Counted from the stretch's first letter, positions 45,169 through 55,240 are shown. The stretch is 64,000 bases of DNA from Vibrio albus (GCF_003144035.1 NZ_QFWT01000008.1:1-64000); one strand, 5' to 3'. Notes: a model not told the origin generated them from the letters alone. Program-made: numbers and translations.

Positions 45169-48100
45169 ATGAAAACTTTCTTAGTCAGCTTGCACCAACG
45201 TTTCAAATCACTCACCAAGCCGGTGAGAGTCGGTATTTATCTTCTGACCGCTTACGCCACCTATGCTCTGTTGCTGGGACTGATCGTTCCGGCAATCATT
45301 CAGTCTCAGGCCCCCGACATGCTCAGTGAGCAGCTCGGACGCAAAGTTCAGATTGCCAAAGTCCGAATAAACCCATTTCTGCTGCGCACCCGGATCAGCG
45401 GATTTGCGATTGCCGAACAGGATGAAACCACCAGATTTATTCAGTTCGACCAGCTGGAACTGGAGTTCAGTTTCTGGCGCACAATCCGACACCTGACGCC
45501 CGTTATCGATCATCTGGATATCCAAAACCCTGTGGTGAATGTCGCCCGGTTAGACATAACGAATGGCACACCCCGGTTTAATTTTAGTGATATTCAGGAA
45601 ACCCTTGCGAAGCAGGCATCAAAAGCCCCTCAGACAGAGGAACCCCAGCCGGAAAGCACCGGTATCCCGGGACTGATCGCCGATCGCCTCAGTATTCTGC
45701 AGGGTCAGCTGCATATTCGGGATCAGGTCACGGGAACAAAGCTTGACTATCCGGCTCTTGATATTGCTCTGAATCAGATGGATACCCGTGCCTTCACCCT
45801 CAGCGTACCGGACAATGCCGAAACCGGCGCTGTACTGGCAGAAGAATCTAACCGCTACGCCTTGTCTCTGACCGGAGCGGATAAAGGCCAGCTGGCACTG
45901 TCCGGCCAGTTCCAGCTTCAGCCTCTGGAAGTAAATGGTGATCTCCAGTTGTCAGGACTCACGCTTCCCCCATTCTGGCCTTTAGCCGCCGATATGATAC
46001 CGGCACAGTTAACCAGCGGAAGTCTCCGCTTTTCAACGGATTACCACCTGATACAAAACGACGAAAACATTCAGGTTAACACTGAGAACGGTCAGTTCGC
46101 CCTGACAAATCTGGTGTTCAGTGCCGATTCCGAGCCGAAAGTCGCTCTTCCGGAACTGACCGTGGAAAACATTTCGGCCGATACCGGCTCTCAGAAGATC
46201 AACCTTGACAGTATCTGCCTGAGCGGCCTGACTATCGATGCCGCAATGGATAAAAACGGCACTGTCGACCTTCAGTCGTTGTTTACTCCTGTTGTGTCTG
46301 CAGATAAAGATGTCGTACCGTCACAGACAAACACGGATGAAACCGTCGCTGACGATCCGCAACCAGAGCCCTGGCTGATCAGCCTGAATCGCTTTGTCAT
46401 GAGTGACAGCGATATCAACCTGACAGAAAAGCTGGTCTCTCAGGGGGTTCACTGGCGCATTTACCCATTGTCACTCAGCACCGATCGGGTCCTTAGCGAT
46501 CTTAGCCAGCCGGTTGACTATCAGCTATCGATGAATATCAGCAGCTCAGAAAACGCCAGCCCACAACAGTCGAGGGGCGCATTTAGCAGCAATGGTCAGA
46601 TTAATGCGGACGCGCTGGCGGCAGACGGCGAGATCAAACTCACCGCTCTGGATTTAAGCCAGTTCCAGCCCTATCTCAAACCTTACCTGAATGTCGAGCT
46701 GAGTTCCGGAGGCCTTTCCACGGAAGGGGCGTTCAGTGCCGACAGCCAGGGTAAAGCCACTTATCAGGGACGGGCATCCGTCGATAACCTGCTGATCAAA
46801 GACGGACTGGAACATGAACCCTTGATCAAATGGAAGACAATGGCGATGGATTCGATGCAGTTTGACCTGCAGCAGCAGTCGCTGAATATCGCTACAATCC
46901 AATTGGATGAACCGTATGCTAAGGTACTGATAGCCAAAGACCGACGCACCAACATCGGTGAAATTATGGCGCGCAGTGATAGTTCGGCAACCAATGAAAC
47001 AGAGAAAACATCCAATCAGACTTCGGATAAACCGGAGACCGACGTTCAGGTAGCCGACACGGCGAAGGGACCCGCTTTTGATCTGGATATTGGTAAAATA
47101 GAAGTCCGCAACGGTTCCGCCTATTTTGCTGATTACTCGCTGACACCGAACTTTGCTTCCGGTATTGAAGATCTGCAAGGCTATATCAACCACCTGTCCT
47201 CCGATCCGGCGACCCGGGCGGAAGTCGCTTTGCAGGGCAAAGTGGACCGCTACGCTCCGGTGACCCTGAGCGGTGAGGTAAACCCATTACTGACACCACC
47301 GTATCTGGATCTGGATTTTATTCTGGACAGTGCAGAGCTGACGTCTGTTAACCCTTATTCCGGTACTTATGTCGGATACTATATTGATAAAGGCCAGCTT
47401 TCACTGGATATCAATTACCTGCTGGACAATAACCAGCTGAAAGGCAGTAACCATGTGGTCATCGACCAGTTACAGCTGGGTAAGGCAAGTGAATCTGATC
47501 TGGCCACCAGCCTGCCGGTATCTCTGGCCATTGCATTACTGCAGGACACCGATGGCGTTATCGATCTGGGCGTGGATGTCTCCGGTGATCTGGACAGCCC
47601 GGACTTCAGTCTGGGTGGCATTATTCTTAAAGCCATCGGCAATATCATTACTAAAGCCGTTACTGCGCCTTTCTCTTTACTGGCGAACCTGATAGGCAGT
47701 GATGAAGAGCTTAACCTGGTGCAATTCGATCCCGGACTAGCCGTACTCACTCCAGCCGAAGAAGCCCGGCTGAGAAAGCTTGCCAACGCACTGACAAAGA
47801 GACCGAAATTAGCCGTCAGTGTAGAAGGGTCAGTCAACCCGAAAGAAGACAGCCATGCTTTGGCTGAAGCACAGTTACAGCAAAAACTGTTGCAGCTAAG
47901 CGGCCTGAGCGAGCTGCCAGCCAATCTGACTGCCAGCCGTATCCCGGCAACCGGCCCGTTAGCCACGGCACTTGAGCAGCTGTCTGTACAAGAGCTGAAT
48001 CTGGATATCACAGCGGAACGCAGTAAAATCGAAAAGCAACTACAGGCAGAAACCGAAGAAGTCACCGATATTGACCTGGCCCGGATAACCTCTGTACTGC

Positions 48101-48306
48101 ATATCGGTATGTATAACCAGCTTCTGTCTGCTCAGGAGATAAGCCCGGATTCACTGGGCAACCTGGCCGATGCCCGGGCAAAAGCCACGAAAGCATTTCT
48201 GGTAGAAGGTGCGCAACTTGATCCGGGACGTATTTTCATTCTGGACAGCAAAACAGAGCTGAAAACAGACGCGGCACAGGCGTTATTAACTTTGGATGCG
48301 AAGTAA
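45169..48306 (+). CDS. DUF748 AsmA-like envelope protein
   Basis: A 1045-residue protein with one N-terminal membrane helix (about 20-45) and a long periplasmic beta-rich body. DUF748 words include QLGRKVQIAKVRINPFLLRTRISGF near the start, GPAFDLDIGKIEVRNGSAYFADYSL in the middle, and LPVSLAIALLQDTDGVIDLGVDVSGDLDSPDFSLG near the end of the domain, followed by DPGLAVLTPAEEARLRKLANAL. The family resembles AsmA/TamB envelope proteins thought to span the periplasm; its role is unproven. Single gene. Confidence 0.87.
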   Translation: MKTFLVSLHQRFKSLTKPVRVGIYLLTAYATYALLLGLIVPAIIQSQAPDMLSEQLGRKVQIAKVRINPFLLRTRISGFAIAEQDETTRFIQFDQLELEFSFWRTIRHLTPVIDHLDIQNPVVNVARLDITNGTPRFNFSDIQETLAKQASKAPQTEEPQPESTGIPGLIADRLSILQGQLHIRDQVTGTKLDYPALDIALNQMDTRAFTLSVPDNAETGAVLAEESNRYALSLTGADKGQLALSGQFQLQPLEVNGDLQLSGLTLPPFWPLAADMIPAQLTSGSLRFSTDYHLIQNDENIQVNTENGQFALTNLVFSADSEPKVALPELTVENISADTGSQKINLDSICLSGLTIDAAMDKNGTVDLQSLFTPVVSADKDVVPSQTNTDETVADDPQPEPWLISLNRFVMSDSDINLTEKLVSQGVHWRIYPLSLSTDRVLSDLSQPVDYQLSMNISSSENASPQQSRGAFSSNGQINADALAADGEIKLTALDLSQFQPYLKPYLNVELSSGGLSTEGAFSADSQGKATYQGRASVDNLLIKDGLEHEPLIKWKTMAMDSMQFDLQQQSLNIATIQLDEPYAKVLIAKDRRTNIGEIMARSDSSATNETEKTSNQTSDKPETDVQVADTAKGPAFDLDIGKIEVRNGSAYFADYSLTPNFASGIEDLQGYINHLSSDPATRAEVALQGKVDRYAPVTLSGEVNPLLTPPYLDLDFILDSAELTSVNPYSGTYVGYYIDKGQLSLDINYLLDNNQLKGSNHVVIDQLQLGKASESDLATSLPVSLAIALLQDTDGVIDLGVDVSGDLDSPDFSLGGIILKAIGNIITKAVTAPFSLLANLIGSDEELNLVQFDPGLAVLTPAEEARLRKLANALTKRPKLAVSVEGSVNPKEDSHALAEAQLQQKLLQLSGLSELPANLTASRIPATGPLATALEQLSVQELNLDITAERSKIEKQLQAETEEVTDIDLARITSVLHIGMYNQLLSAQEISPDSLGNLADARAKATKAFLVEGAQLDPGRIFILDSKTELKTDAAQALLTLDAK

Positions 48307-48321
48307 CGGATGCGAAGTAAC
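48294..48321 (+). repeat. Tandem 14-base duplication at the DUF748 stop
   Basis: GGATGCGAAGTAAC occurs twice in a row; the first copy contains the last codons and stop of the DUF748 gene. It looks like a recent slippage duplication. Confidence 0.6.
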
Positions 48322-48368
48322 TGAACCGGGGGCGATGCAACCAGAGACACGTAGTCTGAAATCGACAC

Positions 48369-48400
48369 AGTCGTCATTTCGAACTCTCGGAATGACGACT
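48369..48400. terminator. Long hairpin after the DUF748 gene
   Basis: AGTCGTCATTTCGA pairs with TCGGAATGACGACT (one G-T pair) around ACTC. It may be a terminator or a dispersed palindromic repeat, as GTCATTTCGA/TCGGAATGAC-like units are common intergenic repeats in bacteria. No second copy was seen in the window. Confidence 0.55.
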
Positions 48401-48542
48401 ACTTATTTCTGAAGTGCGATCCATAACAAATGGACACTAAAATTTATGGGATGCACTACATTTTGTTTCATAGTTAAAATAGCGTTTCATTATTCAATAT
48501 GCTCTGATGACAACCTAGTGTTACTATCATTCAGAGCCACTC

Positions 48543-50057
48543 ATGCTTAACAATATACAAGGTAAAAAGAACACCCGACTCCCTGTTTTTATTTCTTTTC
48601 TTCTCTTATCTTTATGTGGCTGTTCTAGCCCGGAACTACCCATTACGGAGAATAAAGAAGGGGTCAGTGCAACTGAAAGCCAGCAGAGCATCGCTGAAAA
48701 AAACGTTTCATCAGACTCTCTGCATCTTACAGATGAAGCCATTCAAGGCTTCCCTGAACCGCAAACCAAAGGCCAGATCATCAGCAGCGGTCCGGACGAA
48801 AAGACCGGACTCTATAAGTGGACGCTGGAAAACGGCGTTGATGTCTGGTTCAAAAGAATGCCAGAAGCAAAGAAAAAAGTGTATATCCGCTACACAGCTA
48901 AAGGGGGTAACTTACTTTTACCACCGGAGCTGAAACCTGCTTTTGATTTCACTATAGAAACGTTTATGCGCAGCGGACTGGCTCACTTTGATGCCGTTCA
49001 GCTCAATAACTATCTGACGGAAAAAAAGACCTTCCTTCGCCCGGAGATCTACAGCAACCAGCGAACTCTTGCCGTTACCACCAATCAGGACAACCTGCTG
49101 ACGGCTTTTTCTTCGCTCCATCAGGCCGCGACCACTGCGAAAGTCGATCCCTCTCAATTTAAAGCGATTCGGCACAATATTATAAACCAACGCCAGTCAT
49201 ACCTGACCACGCCTTTCAGCCGTTATGTCCAGGCGCTCAATACCACTCTCTACGGAGAATCAAACCCTCTACAACTCGCAACGGTAGAGCAACTGAAAAA
49301 CGCCACTGCTGATCAAGTTGACCAGGTATATCAATTATCATTCAGACAACAAGACAGTTTTAAGCTGATTATTGTTGCAGACATGCAACCAGAGGTTTTC
49401 GAACCGTATCTGCAACAGTATATCGCCAATATCAGCTACAACCCCGGTGTAAAATCCAGGCAGAAGGTAGAACTGCTTACCGACCAAAGCCATGTCGTAC
49501 TGAAAGCGAACGATCAGCCGACCACAGTCTCTGATGTCCTTTTCTCTTCTGTTGCCAGTGCCCGGATGACCACAGAGCACCTGTTTAGTTATCATCTGAT
49601 TAGTAAAATGCTGGCTAAAAGGCTCTCTAACCGGCTCAACGGTAAAATATGCCAGGACACCCCGCCAACGGTAGGAATTGTGACGCCCGAAGCAACGAAT
49701 GTCGCCACACTCTATTTTAATATCACAACGGCACCGGAGGACAAACCAAAAGTCGATTCGGCTATTAATGACGTGCTATCAGAATCAGAAAAAGGCTTCA
49801 CAGAGGAAGAACTGAATATCGCCAAAGCCCAGCTGTTAACCGAGCTGGACAAAGAGGTGAATAACCCTAAATCACAAGCATTTGTGCTGATGTATTATCT
49901 TGCTTCCGGTTATGATGTAAATGCTTACTATCATCCTAAAGCCTTTTTACATCGCCTGACGACAGAAAAGGTACATAAGATCTATACTGAACTGACTGGT
50001 AAACATGCCCATCGGCTGGACGCATCTCTTACTCCGAAAGAAAAAAGCCTGAACTGA
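48543..50057 (+). CDS. M16 (pitrilysin-like) family lipoprotein without zinc motif
   Basis: 504 residues. The leader ends LLSLCGC-SS, a lipobox, so the protein is probably membrane-anchored. The body has the M16 layout: WTLENGVDVWFKRMPEAKKKVYIRYTAKGG, then a second half with LISKMLAKRLSNRLNGK and GFTEEELNIAKAQLLTELDKEVNNPK. The zinc-binding HxxEH of active M16 peptidases is absent at the expected place (FDFTIETFMRSG), so it is probably a non-catalytic member, resembling the C-terminal half of PqqL-type proteins. A catalytic partner gene is not in the window. Confidence 0.75.
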   Translation: MLNNIQGKKNTRLPVFISFLLLSLCGCSSPELPITENKEGVSATESQQSIAEKNVSSDSLHLTDEAIQGFPEPQTKGQIISSGPDEKTGLYKWTLENGVDVWFKRMPEAKKKVYIRYTAKGGNLLLPPELKPAFDFTIETFMRSGLAHFDAVQLNNYLTEKKTFLRPEIYSNQRTLAVTTNQDNLLTAFSSLHQAATTAKVDPSQFKAIRHNIINQRQSYLTTPFSRYVQALNTTLYGESNPLQLATVEQLKNATADQVDQVYQLSFRQQDSFKLIIVADMQPEVFEPYLQQYIANISYNPGVKSRQKVELLTDQSHVVLKANDQPTTVSDVLFSSVASARMTTEHLFSYHLISKMLAKRLSNRLNGKICQDTPPTVGIVTPEATNVATLYFNITTAPEDKPKVDSAINDVLSESEKGFTEEELNIAKAQLLTELDKEVNNPKSQAFVLMYYLASGYDVNAYYHPKAFLHRLTTEKVHKIYTELTGKHAHRLDASLTPKEKSLN

Positions 50058-50059
50058 TA

Positions 50060-50092
50060 ACAAAAAAAGCCCCTCATCAAGAGGGGCAAGAG
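50060..50092 (-). terminator. Terminator of the pst operon
   Basis: On the minus strand GCCCCTC and GAGGGGC form a seven-base perfect stem around TTGAT, followed by seven T. It lies about 80 bases after the pstB stop, and its A/T flanks could also serve the plus-strand M16 gene ending at 50057. Confidence 0.8.
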
Positions 50093-50168
50093 TACCATCG
50101 CTTATTGTTATAGTGTTTGCCAGTAAACTCGTTTACCACGTAAGCGAAGTGGAATCTGTTGTTAGTGA

Positions 50169-50918
50169 TTAACCAAAATCACCGTTCACATAACCCTTAG
50201 TTCGGTCATCTTTTGGATCTTTAAAGATGATTTGCGTATCGTCATGCTCGACCAGCTCTCCCATCAGGAAGAAAGCGGTACGGTCTGAAATACGACGTGC
50301 CTGCTGCATGGAGTGAGTCACGATAACAATCGTATAGCTCTTCTTCAGCTCTTCCATCAGTTCTTCGATTTTGTGAGTCGCAATCGGGTCCAAGGCTGAC
50401 GTCGGCTCATCCATCAGGATCACATCTGGTTCCATCGCAATGGTACGGGCAATACACAGACGCTGCTGCTGACCACCGGACAGACCGAAGGCATGAGATT
50501 TCAGGCGATCTTTCACTTCATCCCATAGTGCAGCACCGCGAAGTGACTTCTCTACGACAGCATCAATGTATTTTCTATCTTTGATGCCCTGAGCCCTAAG
50601 ACCATACGCTACGTTCTCATAAATACTCATCGGGAACGGGTTTGGCTTCTGGAATACCATGCCGACTTTAATACGCAGATCCGCTACGTCGATATTGCCG
50701 TAGATATCTTCGTCATCCATTTTCAGAGTACCGGTAATTTTCACCCCTTCAATAAGATCATTCATGCGGTTTAAGCAGCGAAGCAGCGTCGACTTACCAC
50801 AGCCTGAAGGACCAATCAGCGCCGTCACCTGGCGCAGGGGAATTGGCAGATTAATGGATTTCAGCGCCTGATTTTCGCCGTAAAAAAGGTCCAGATTTTC
50901 AATGCTAAACTTGTTCAT
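50169..50918 (-). CDS. pstB: Phosphate ABC transporter ATPase PstB
   Basis: 249 residues. Walker [15 protein letters not shown]-loop [21 protein letters not shown], signature [13 protein letters not shown], Walker [14 protein letters not shown], switch [12 protein letters not shown]; PstB-type ending [16 protein letters not shown]. It powers high-affinity phosphate uptake with PstS, PstC and PstA. No phoU follows in the window. Confidence 0.93.
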   Translation of the reverse strand: MNKFSIENLDLFYGENQALKSINLPIPLRQVTALIGPSGCGKSTLLRCLNRMNDLIEGVKITGTLKMDDEDIYGNIDVADLRIKVGMVFQKPNPFPMSIYENVAYGLRAQGIKDRKYIDAVVEKSLRGAALWDEVKDRLKSHAFGLSGGQQQRLCIARTIAMEPDVILMDEPTSALDPIATHKIEELMEELKKSYTIVIVTHSMQQARRISDRTAFFLMGELVEHDDTQIIFKDPKDDRTKGYVNGDFG

Positions 50919-50977
50919 ATTCTCAATCTCTAAATTCTTTAAATCGTGTAATTGCTGTTCGTTAGGCTATGCGAAAA

Positions 50978-51844
50978 TTAGTAAGTTGCCGTATTAAAGC
51001 GTTTTGCAATCAACTTAGTTATCATGTTGATGATAAGCACCACCACAATCAGAACTGTCGCTGTACCGTATGCCTGATTCCATTCATCAATGGTAAACAG
51101 CTCGGTAGTCAGCTTATAAAGATGAACCGTTAGTGTCCGGCCTGAATCAAGCAGAGATTCAGGAACCCGAGCCACCATACCTGCAGTCAGGAACACTGGT
51201 GCAGATTCACCAATTACACGACCAATACTCAGGATAACCGATGTTAAAATACCCGGTATTGCACTCGGCAGAATCAAACGCCAAATGGTATAAATCTTTG
51301 ATGCTCCAAGACCGTATGACCCTTCACGATAAGTCTGTGGAACCGCCATTAAGGCTTCTTCTGTGGTACGGATAATCACCGGCAGGATCAAAATACTCAG
51401 TGTCAGTGCACCGGAAAGGATCGAGAAGCCAAGACCAAGAACCGCCACAAAGAACGTCATACCAAACAGGCCGAAAATAATAGACGGAATACCCGCCAGA
51501 GATTCGGTACAGAACCGAATCACTTTGACCAGTTTACTTCCGACTTTGGCATATTCAGTCAGGTAGATAGCCGTCATGATGCCCATTGGGGCCGCCACAG
51601 CAATAGAAGCGATGACCATATAAATCGTCGAAATGATCATCGGGAAAATCCCTTTCTCGTCAGTAGTCACGGTATATTTATCGGTAATAAATTCCCAGTT
51701 CACAAACTGAAGACCGTTTGACAGGATGTACCAGATAATCCAGAACAAGAAACCGACGGTTAACGCCGCGGCACCCCAGATAAACGCATGAAGAATCGTA
51801 TCCTGGGTCTGACGGGCTTGTTTTAGTTTTACTTTATCCATCAT
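50978..51844 (-). CDS. pstA: Phosphate ABC transporter permease PstA
   Basis: 288 residues with six membrane segments. PstA features: GIFPMIISTIYMVIASIAVAAPMGI and the loop TEEALMAVPQTYREGSYGLGASKIYTIWRLILPSA. AAGGTAAG precedes paired ATG codons. Spaced three bases from the pstC stop. Confidence 0.92.
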   Translation of the reverse strand: MMDKVKLKQARQTQDTILHAFIWGAAALTVGFLFWIIWYILSNGLQFVNWEFITDKYTVTTDEKGIFPMIISTIYMVIASIAVAAPMGIMTAIYLTEYAKVGSKLVKVIRFCTESLAGIPSIIFGLFGMTFFVAVLGLGFSILSGALTLSILILPVIIRTTEEALMAVPQTYREGSYGLGASKIYTIWRLILPSAIPGILTSVILSIGRVIGESAPVFLTAGMVARVPESLLDSGRTLTVHLYKLTTELFTIDEWNQAYGTATVLIVVVLIINMITKLIAKRFNTATY

Positions 51845-51847
51845 TAC

Positions 51848-52774
51848 TTACCTTGCTTTCTGACGGTTCAGATACAGTAGAGCTGCGTTAAGAACCATAA
51901 TGAACACCAGCAGAACCACACCCGTTGCATAAAGTGCGTTTGCGTGAACACCGCTCGCATAAGACATTTCAATAGCGATGTTGGCTGTCAGCGTACGGGC
52001 TGAATCCAGAATGCCCTGAGGCATCGCAGGGGCGTTACCCATCACCATGATGATTGCCATCGTCTCACCCAGTGCTCGGCCGATACCGAGGATAACGCCG
52101 GTCATGATCCCTGAGCGTGCCGCTGGTACAAGCAGCTTAAAGATGGTGAAGATATGTGAGGCACCTAATGCCAGAGAACCCTCTTTATAAGAGCGGGGAA
52201 CAGCCCGGATAGAGGTTTCAGATACGGTGATTACGGTAGGAAGAATCATCACGCCCAGAACGATGATTCCCGCCAGTATGGTATTACCTGCCGGCACCTG
52301 GAAAATATTCTGGATAAGCGGAACGATGATAACAAGACCAAAGAAACCATAAACCACTGAAGGGATACCTGCCAGCAGCTCGACCGCAGGGCGGATAATA
52401 TCAGCCAGGCGTTTAGGGGCAATTTCAGCAATGAAAATCGCCGTAAGCACACCAATCGGAACCCCGACAACTACCGCGCCAAGAGTAGAAACCACAGAGG
52501 CGACAATCATGGTGTAAACACCATATAACGCAGGTGGTAGCCAATGCTCGCCAAATACGATGCCGGCAACACCCACTTCTTCGAATGCTGGAATACTCTC
52601 TTTAAAGATGAAATACGCAATAATGGCGAGAGAAATAATACCGATTACTGCACTGGTCAGGAATAAGCCGTGGAAAAAACGTTCTTTCCAATCCACACCG
52701 TCTTTACGGCGCAGTTTACTGATCTGGCTAGCTTCACTGCTCATAGGCTTGTCACTATTTGTTGCGATGGTCAT
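51848..52774 (-). CDS. pstC: Phosphate ABC transporter permease PstC
   Basis: 308 residues with six membrane segments and a charged N-terminus. The permease loop reads SETSIRAVPRSYKEGSLALGASHIFTIFKLLVPAA; LLAGIPSVVYGFFGL is a PstC hallmark. It pairs with PstA to form the phosphate channel. Confidence 0.92.
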   Translation of the reverse strand: MTIATNSDKPMSSEASQISKLRRKDGVDWKERFFHGLFLTSAVIGIISLAIIAYFIFKESIPAFEEVGVAGIVFGEHWLPPALYGVYTMIVASVVSTLGAVVVGVPIGVLTAIFIAEIAPKRLADIIRPAVELLAGIPSVVYGFFGLVIIVPLIQNIFQVPAGNTILAGIIVLGVMILPTVITVSETSIRAVPRSYKEGSLALGASHIFTIFKLLVPAARSGIMTGVILGIGRALGETMAIIMVMGNAPAMPQGILDSARTLTANIAIEMSYASGVHANALYATGVVLLVFIMVLNAALLYLNRQKAR

Positions 52775-52810
52775 AACAATCTCACATATCGATAAAAGTC
52801 GAGATGGGAC

Positions 52811-52848
52811 GGAAAAAGCTCAGCCCTAAAACGTAACGGGCTGAGCAA
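52811..52848 (-). terminator. Attenuator-like hairpin between pstS and pstC
   Basis: GCTCAGCCC and GGGCTGAGC form a perfect nine-base stem around an 11-base loop; in the minus-strand transcript TTTTT follows. It sits just after pstS and before pstCAB, so it probably lets the binding protein be made in excess. Confidence 0.75.
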
Positions 52849-52872
52849 TAATTTTTTACTAGTCAGCTAAAC

Positions 52873-53694
52873 TTATTTAACTGAGATGTAGCCGTGGCTG
52901 TCTACGATAGCCTGAGCGTCTGCATCCAGCATCCAGTCTAGGAATTTTTTCGTTTCAGCAGATGGTTTGCCTTCTTTGTAAAGAACAAGGAATGGGCGAG
53001 CCACTTTATAAGAACCGTTTTTAACGTTAGCAACTGTCGCTGCTGTACCGTCGATGTCCAGAGCGTGAACAGAAGAATCAACAGTACCAAGAGAGATGTA
53101 ACCGATAGCGTAAGGGTTTGAAGCAACCATAGTTTTCAGACCACCGTTACCGTTAGCAACCTGAGCACGCTGAGAGATAGCCGATACTTTTTTGCCGTTG
53201 ATTTTCATTTTCAGCTTCATGATGTCTTCGAAAGCACCACGAGTACCAGATGCAGTATCACGAGTGATTGCAACAATAGGCTTGTCCTGACCACCAACTT
53301 GTTTCCAGTTAGTCAGTTCGCCTTTATAGATAGCAGCAACCTGCTCAGCAGTCAGACCTTTAAGCGGGTTCTTAGGGTTAACAACTACAGCGATACCGTC
53401 ACGAGCGATAACTTCTTGCTTCAGTGTTGGCTCTTTCTCTTTTTCTTTCAGATTACGAGAAGCCATACCTAGATCAGCAGAACCATTTTTTGCAGCTTTT
53501 ACGCCAGCAGAAGAACCTGGACCCTGAACTTCAATAAATACGTCAGAGTGAGATTTCATGTAAGTTTCAGCGAAATATTCCATTAGCGGAGTGACGCTTG
53601 AAGAGCCAACTGCAGAGATGGTTTCTTTTGCAGAAGCTGTATTCACTGCTAGAGCACTTGCAAGAACGATTGCACCGATTACTGTCTTTTTCAT
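52873..53694 (-). CDS. pstS: Phosphate-binding protein PstS
   Basis: 273 residues from the ATG of MKKTVIGAIV, with AAGGAAATT upstream; a longer frame start at 53748 was rejected. Signal peptide ends at NTASA-K. PstS words: ISAVGSSSVTPLMEYF, EVQGPGSSAGVKAAKNGSADLGMASRNL, TRDTASGTRGAFEDI. It is the periplasmic receptor of the Pst system. A PhoB box was sought upstream but only half-sites (TGTCAT) were found. Confidence 0.93.
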   Translation of the reverse strand: MKKTVIGAIVLASALAVNTASAKETISAVGSSSVTPLMEYFAETYMKSHSDVFIEVQGPGSSAGVKAAKNGSADLGMASRNLKEKEKEPTLKQEVIARDGIAVVVNPKNPLKGLTAEQVAAIYKGELTNWKQVGGQDKPIVAITRDTASGTRGAFEDIMKLKMKINGKKVSAISQRAQVANGNGGLKTMVASNPYAIGYISLGTVDSSVHALDIDGTAATVANVKNGSYKVARPFLVLYKEGKPSAETKKFLDWMLDADAQAIVDSHGYISVK

Positions 53695-53871
53695 TACAAT
53701 TTCCTTTAGTGGCAGATTGCCGTTACTTTTCACTTGAACGGGTGTCACTTTAGAACTTGAATATGACGTTTGTGTTACACAAAGTTGAACCCTCTATGAC
53801 ATAAATACATATGGGAAATCGCATATATAGTAAATGCAACAGTGGGAAAGGTTTTATGAATTAATGGGTTA

Positions 53872-53901
53872 AAAAAAAGGAGCAACACCTGCTCCCTTTT
53901 T
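53872..53901. terminator. Bidirectional terminator beyond the DEAD-box gene
   Basis: GGAGCA and TGCTCC form a short stem around ACACC, with eight A before and six T after. On the minus strand it ends the helicase transcript 14 bases after its stop. Confidence 0.75.
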
Positions 53902-53908
53902 TATTCAC

Positions 53909-55240
53909 CTATTCTTGTGGTTTTTTCTTTTTGGGAATGAAGACATCATCCCCTACAGAAACATTCTGATAATAGCTTTTATCTCTTTTAACCGGTTTCT
54001 TCTTAGCCGCCTTCTTCACATGCTGACGCTTATTCTTGGCTGCATCACCCTTTTTCACATTCGGCTTGCGAGGGTTAAGGCCCTTAAACTTGCCTTTCAG
54101 CCCATCCAGAACCGAAAATTCGATCGACTGCTGCAGGAAAGCCTCTACACGCTTAAAGCTGTCCCAGTCTTTCGGGCCAACCAGAGAAAGTGCTGTACCT
54201 TTATTGCCGGCACGTCCGGTACGTCCAACCCGGTGAACATACTCTTCGGTATGCTTCGGCATATCAAAGTTGATAACGTGTGTCACATTGGCAATGTCCA
54301 GCCCGCGGGAAGCCACATCCGTCGTCACCAGAATCTTAAACACGGCCCGCTCAAACTGGCTCATGATGGTATTACGCTGCGTCTGATTCAGATTTCCGCT
54401 TAGCGCCACGGCTTTGAGTTTTTTCTCATTCAGCTCTTTTGTCAGCCGCTCCGTATCAACCCGGGTCGCGGTAAAGATAATAACCTGCTTATAGTCGGCT
54501 TCTTCCAGAATACGATTCAGGATGGCTTCTTTATGGTCTAAGTGATCACACAGATAAAAAGACTGAGTAATGTCGGTATGTTCTGAATTCGCATGACCAA
54601 TAGAAATGCGCTTCGGATCGTTAAGCATCTCAACCGCGATGTCATTCACTTCGGCATGATCCAGCGTCGCAGAGAACATCAGCGTCTGGCGGCGGCGATG
54701 CTTGGCTGCATTATGAATCCGGCGTAATTCCGGGGCAAAACCCAGATCCAACATACGGTCAGCTTCATCGAGAATAAGCGTATCCACCCCATCCAGGAAC
54801 AGAGAACGGTGCTCCAGGTGATCCGCTAAACGTCCAGGTGTGGCCACAATAAATTTAGGGTATCGACGCAGAGCTTTAACCTGATCATTAAAGTTTTCCC
54901 CGCCCAGGATCAGTGTCGCCGTATAAGACAATCCACCCAGCATACTGCGCAGCTCGCCATACACCTGCTTTGCCAGCTCCCGGGTCGGTGCCAGAATCAC
55001 GGCCCGTGGATCCCTTGCAGAAAAGGCTTTTGTTTTTAGTGCCTTATGCAACATAGGTAAGACAAACGCCAGCGTTTTACCAGAACCTGTTTTGGACGAT
55101 GCCAGCAGGTCTTTCCCTGCTACAGCAACAGGGATTGCCTGACGCTGAATATCTGTCGCCTGTTTAAATCCGTAATGGTTAAGGTTTTTCAGTAAGCGAT
55201 TATCTAAGCCTAAATCTTTAAATTGCAAGGGATGCTCCAT
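53909..55240 (-). CDS. DEAD-box ATP-dependent RNA helicase
   Basis: 443 residues. All core motifs are present: Q motif, ASSKTGSGKT, PTRELAKQ, ATPGRL, LDEADRMLD, SATL, VTTDVASRGLDI, HRVGRTGRAG. The C-terminus is a lysine-rich tail (KKAAKKKPVKRDK) likely to bind RNA. Probable role in ribosome assembly or mRNA turnover; the exact orthologue (RhlE- or SrmB-like) is not fixed. Confidence 0.92.
   Translation of the reverse strand: MEHPLQFKDLGLDNRLLKNLNHYGFKQATDIQRQAIPVAVAGKDLLASSKTGSGKTLAFVLPMLHKALKTKAFSARDPRAVILAPTRELAKQVYGELRSMLGGLSYTATLILGGENFNDQVKALRRYPKFIVATPGRLADHLEHRSLFLDGVDTLILDEADRMLDLGFAPELRRIHNAAKHRRRQTLMFSATLDHAEVNDIAVEMLNDPKRISIGHANSEHTDITQSFYLCDHLDHKEAILNRILEEADYKQVIIFTATRVDTERLTKELNEKKLKAVALSGNLNQTQRNTIMSQFERAVFKILVTTDVASRGLDIANVTHVINFDMPKHTEEYVHRVGRTGRAGNKGTALSLVGPKDWDSFKRVEAFLQQSIEFSVLDGLKGKFKGLNPRKPNVKKGDAAKNKRQHVKKAAKKKPVKRDKSYYQNVSVGDDVFIPKKKKPQE

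Noticed and set aside
46654..47193. 179-codon minus-strand frame inside the DUF748 gene
   Set aside because: Antisense shadow of a long conserved gene, with no start signal.
53695..53908. Pho box upstream of pstS
   Set aside because: Only isolated TGTCA-like half-sites were seen; no pair with the required 11-base spacing.
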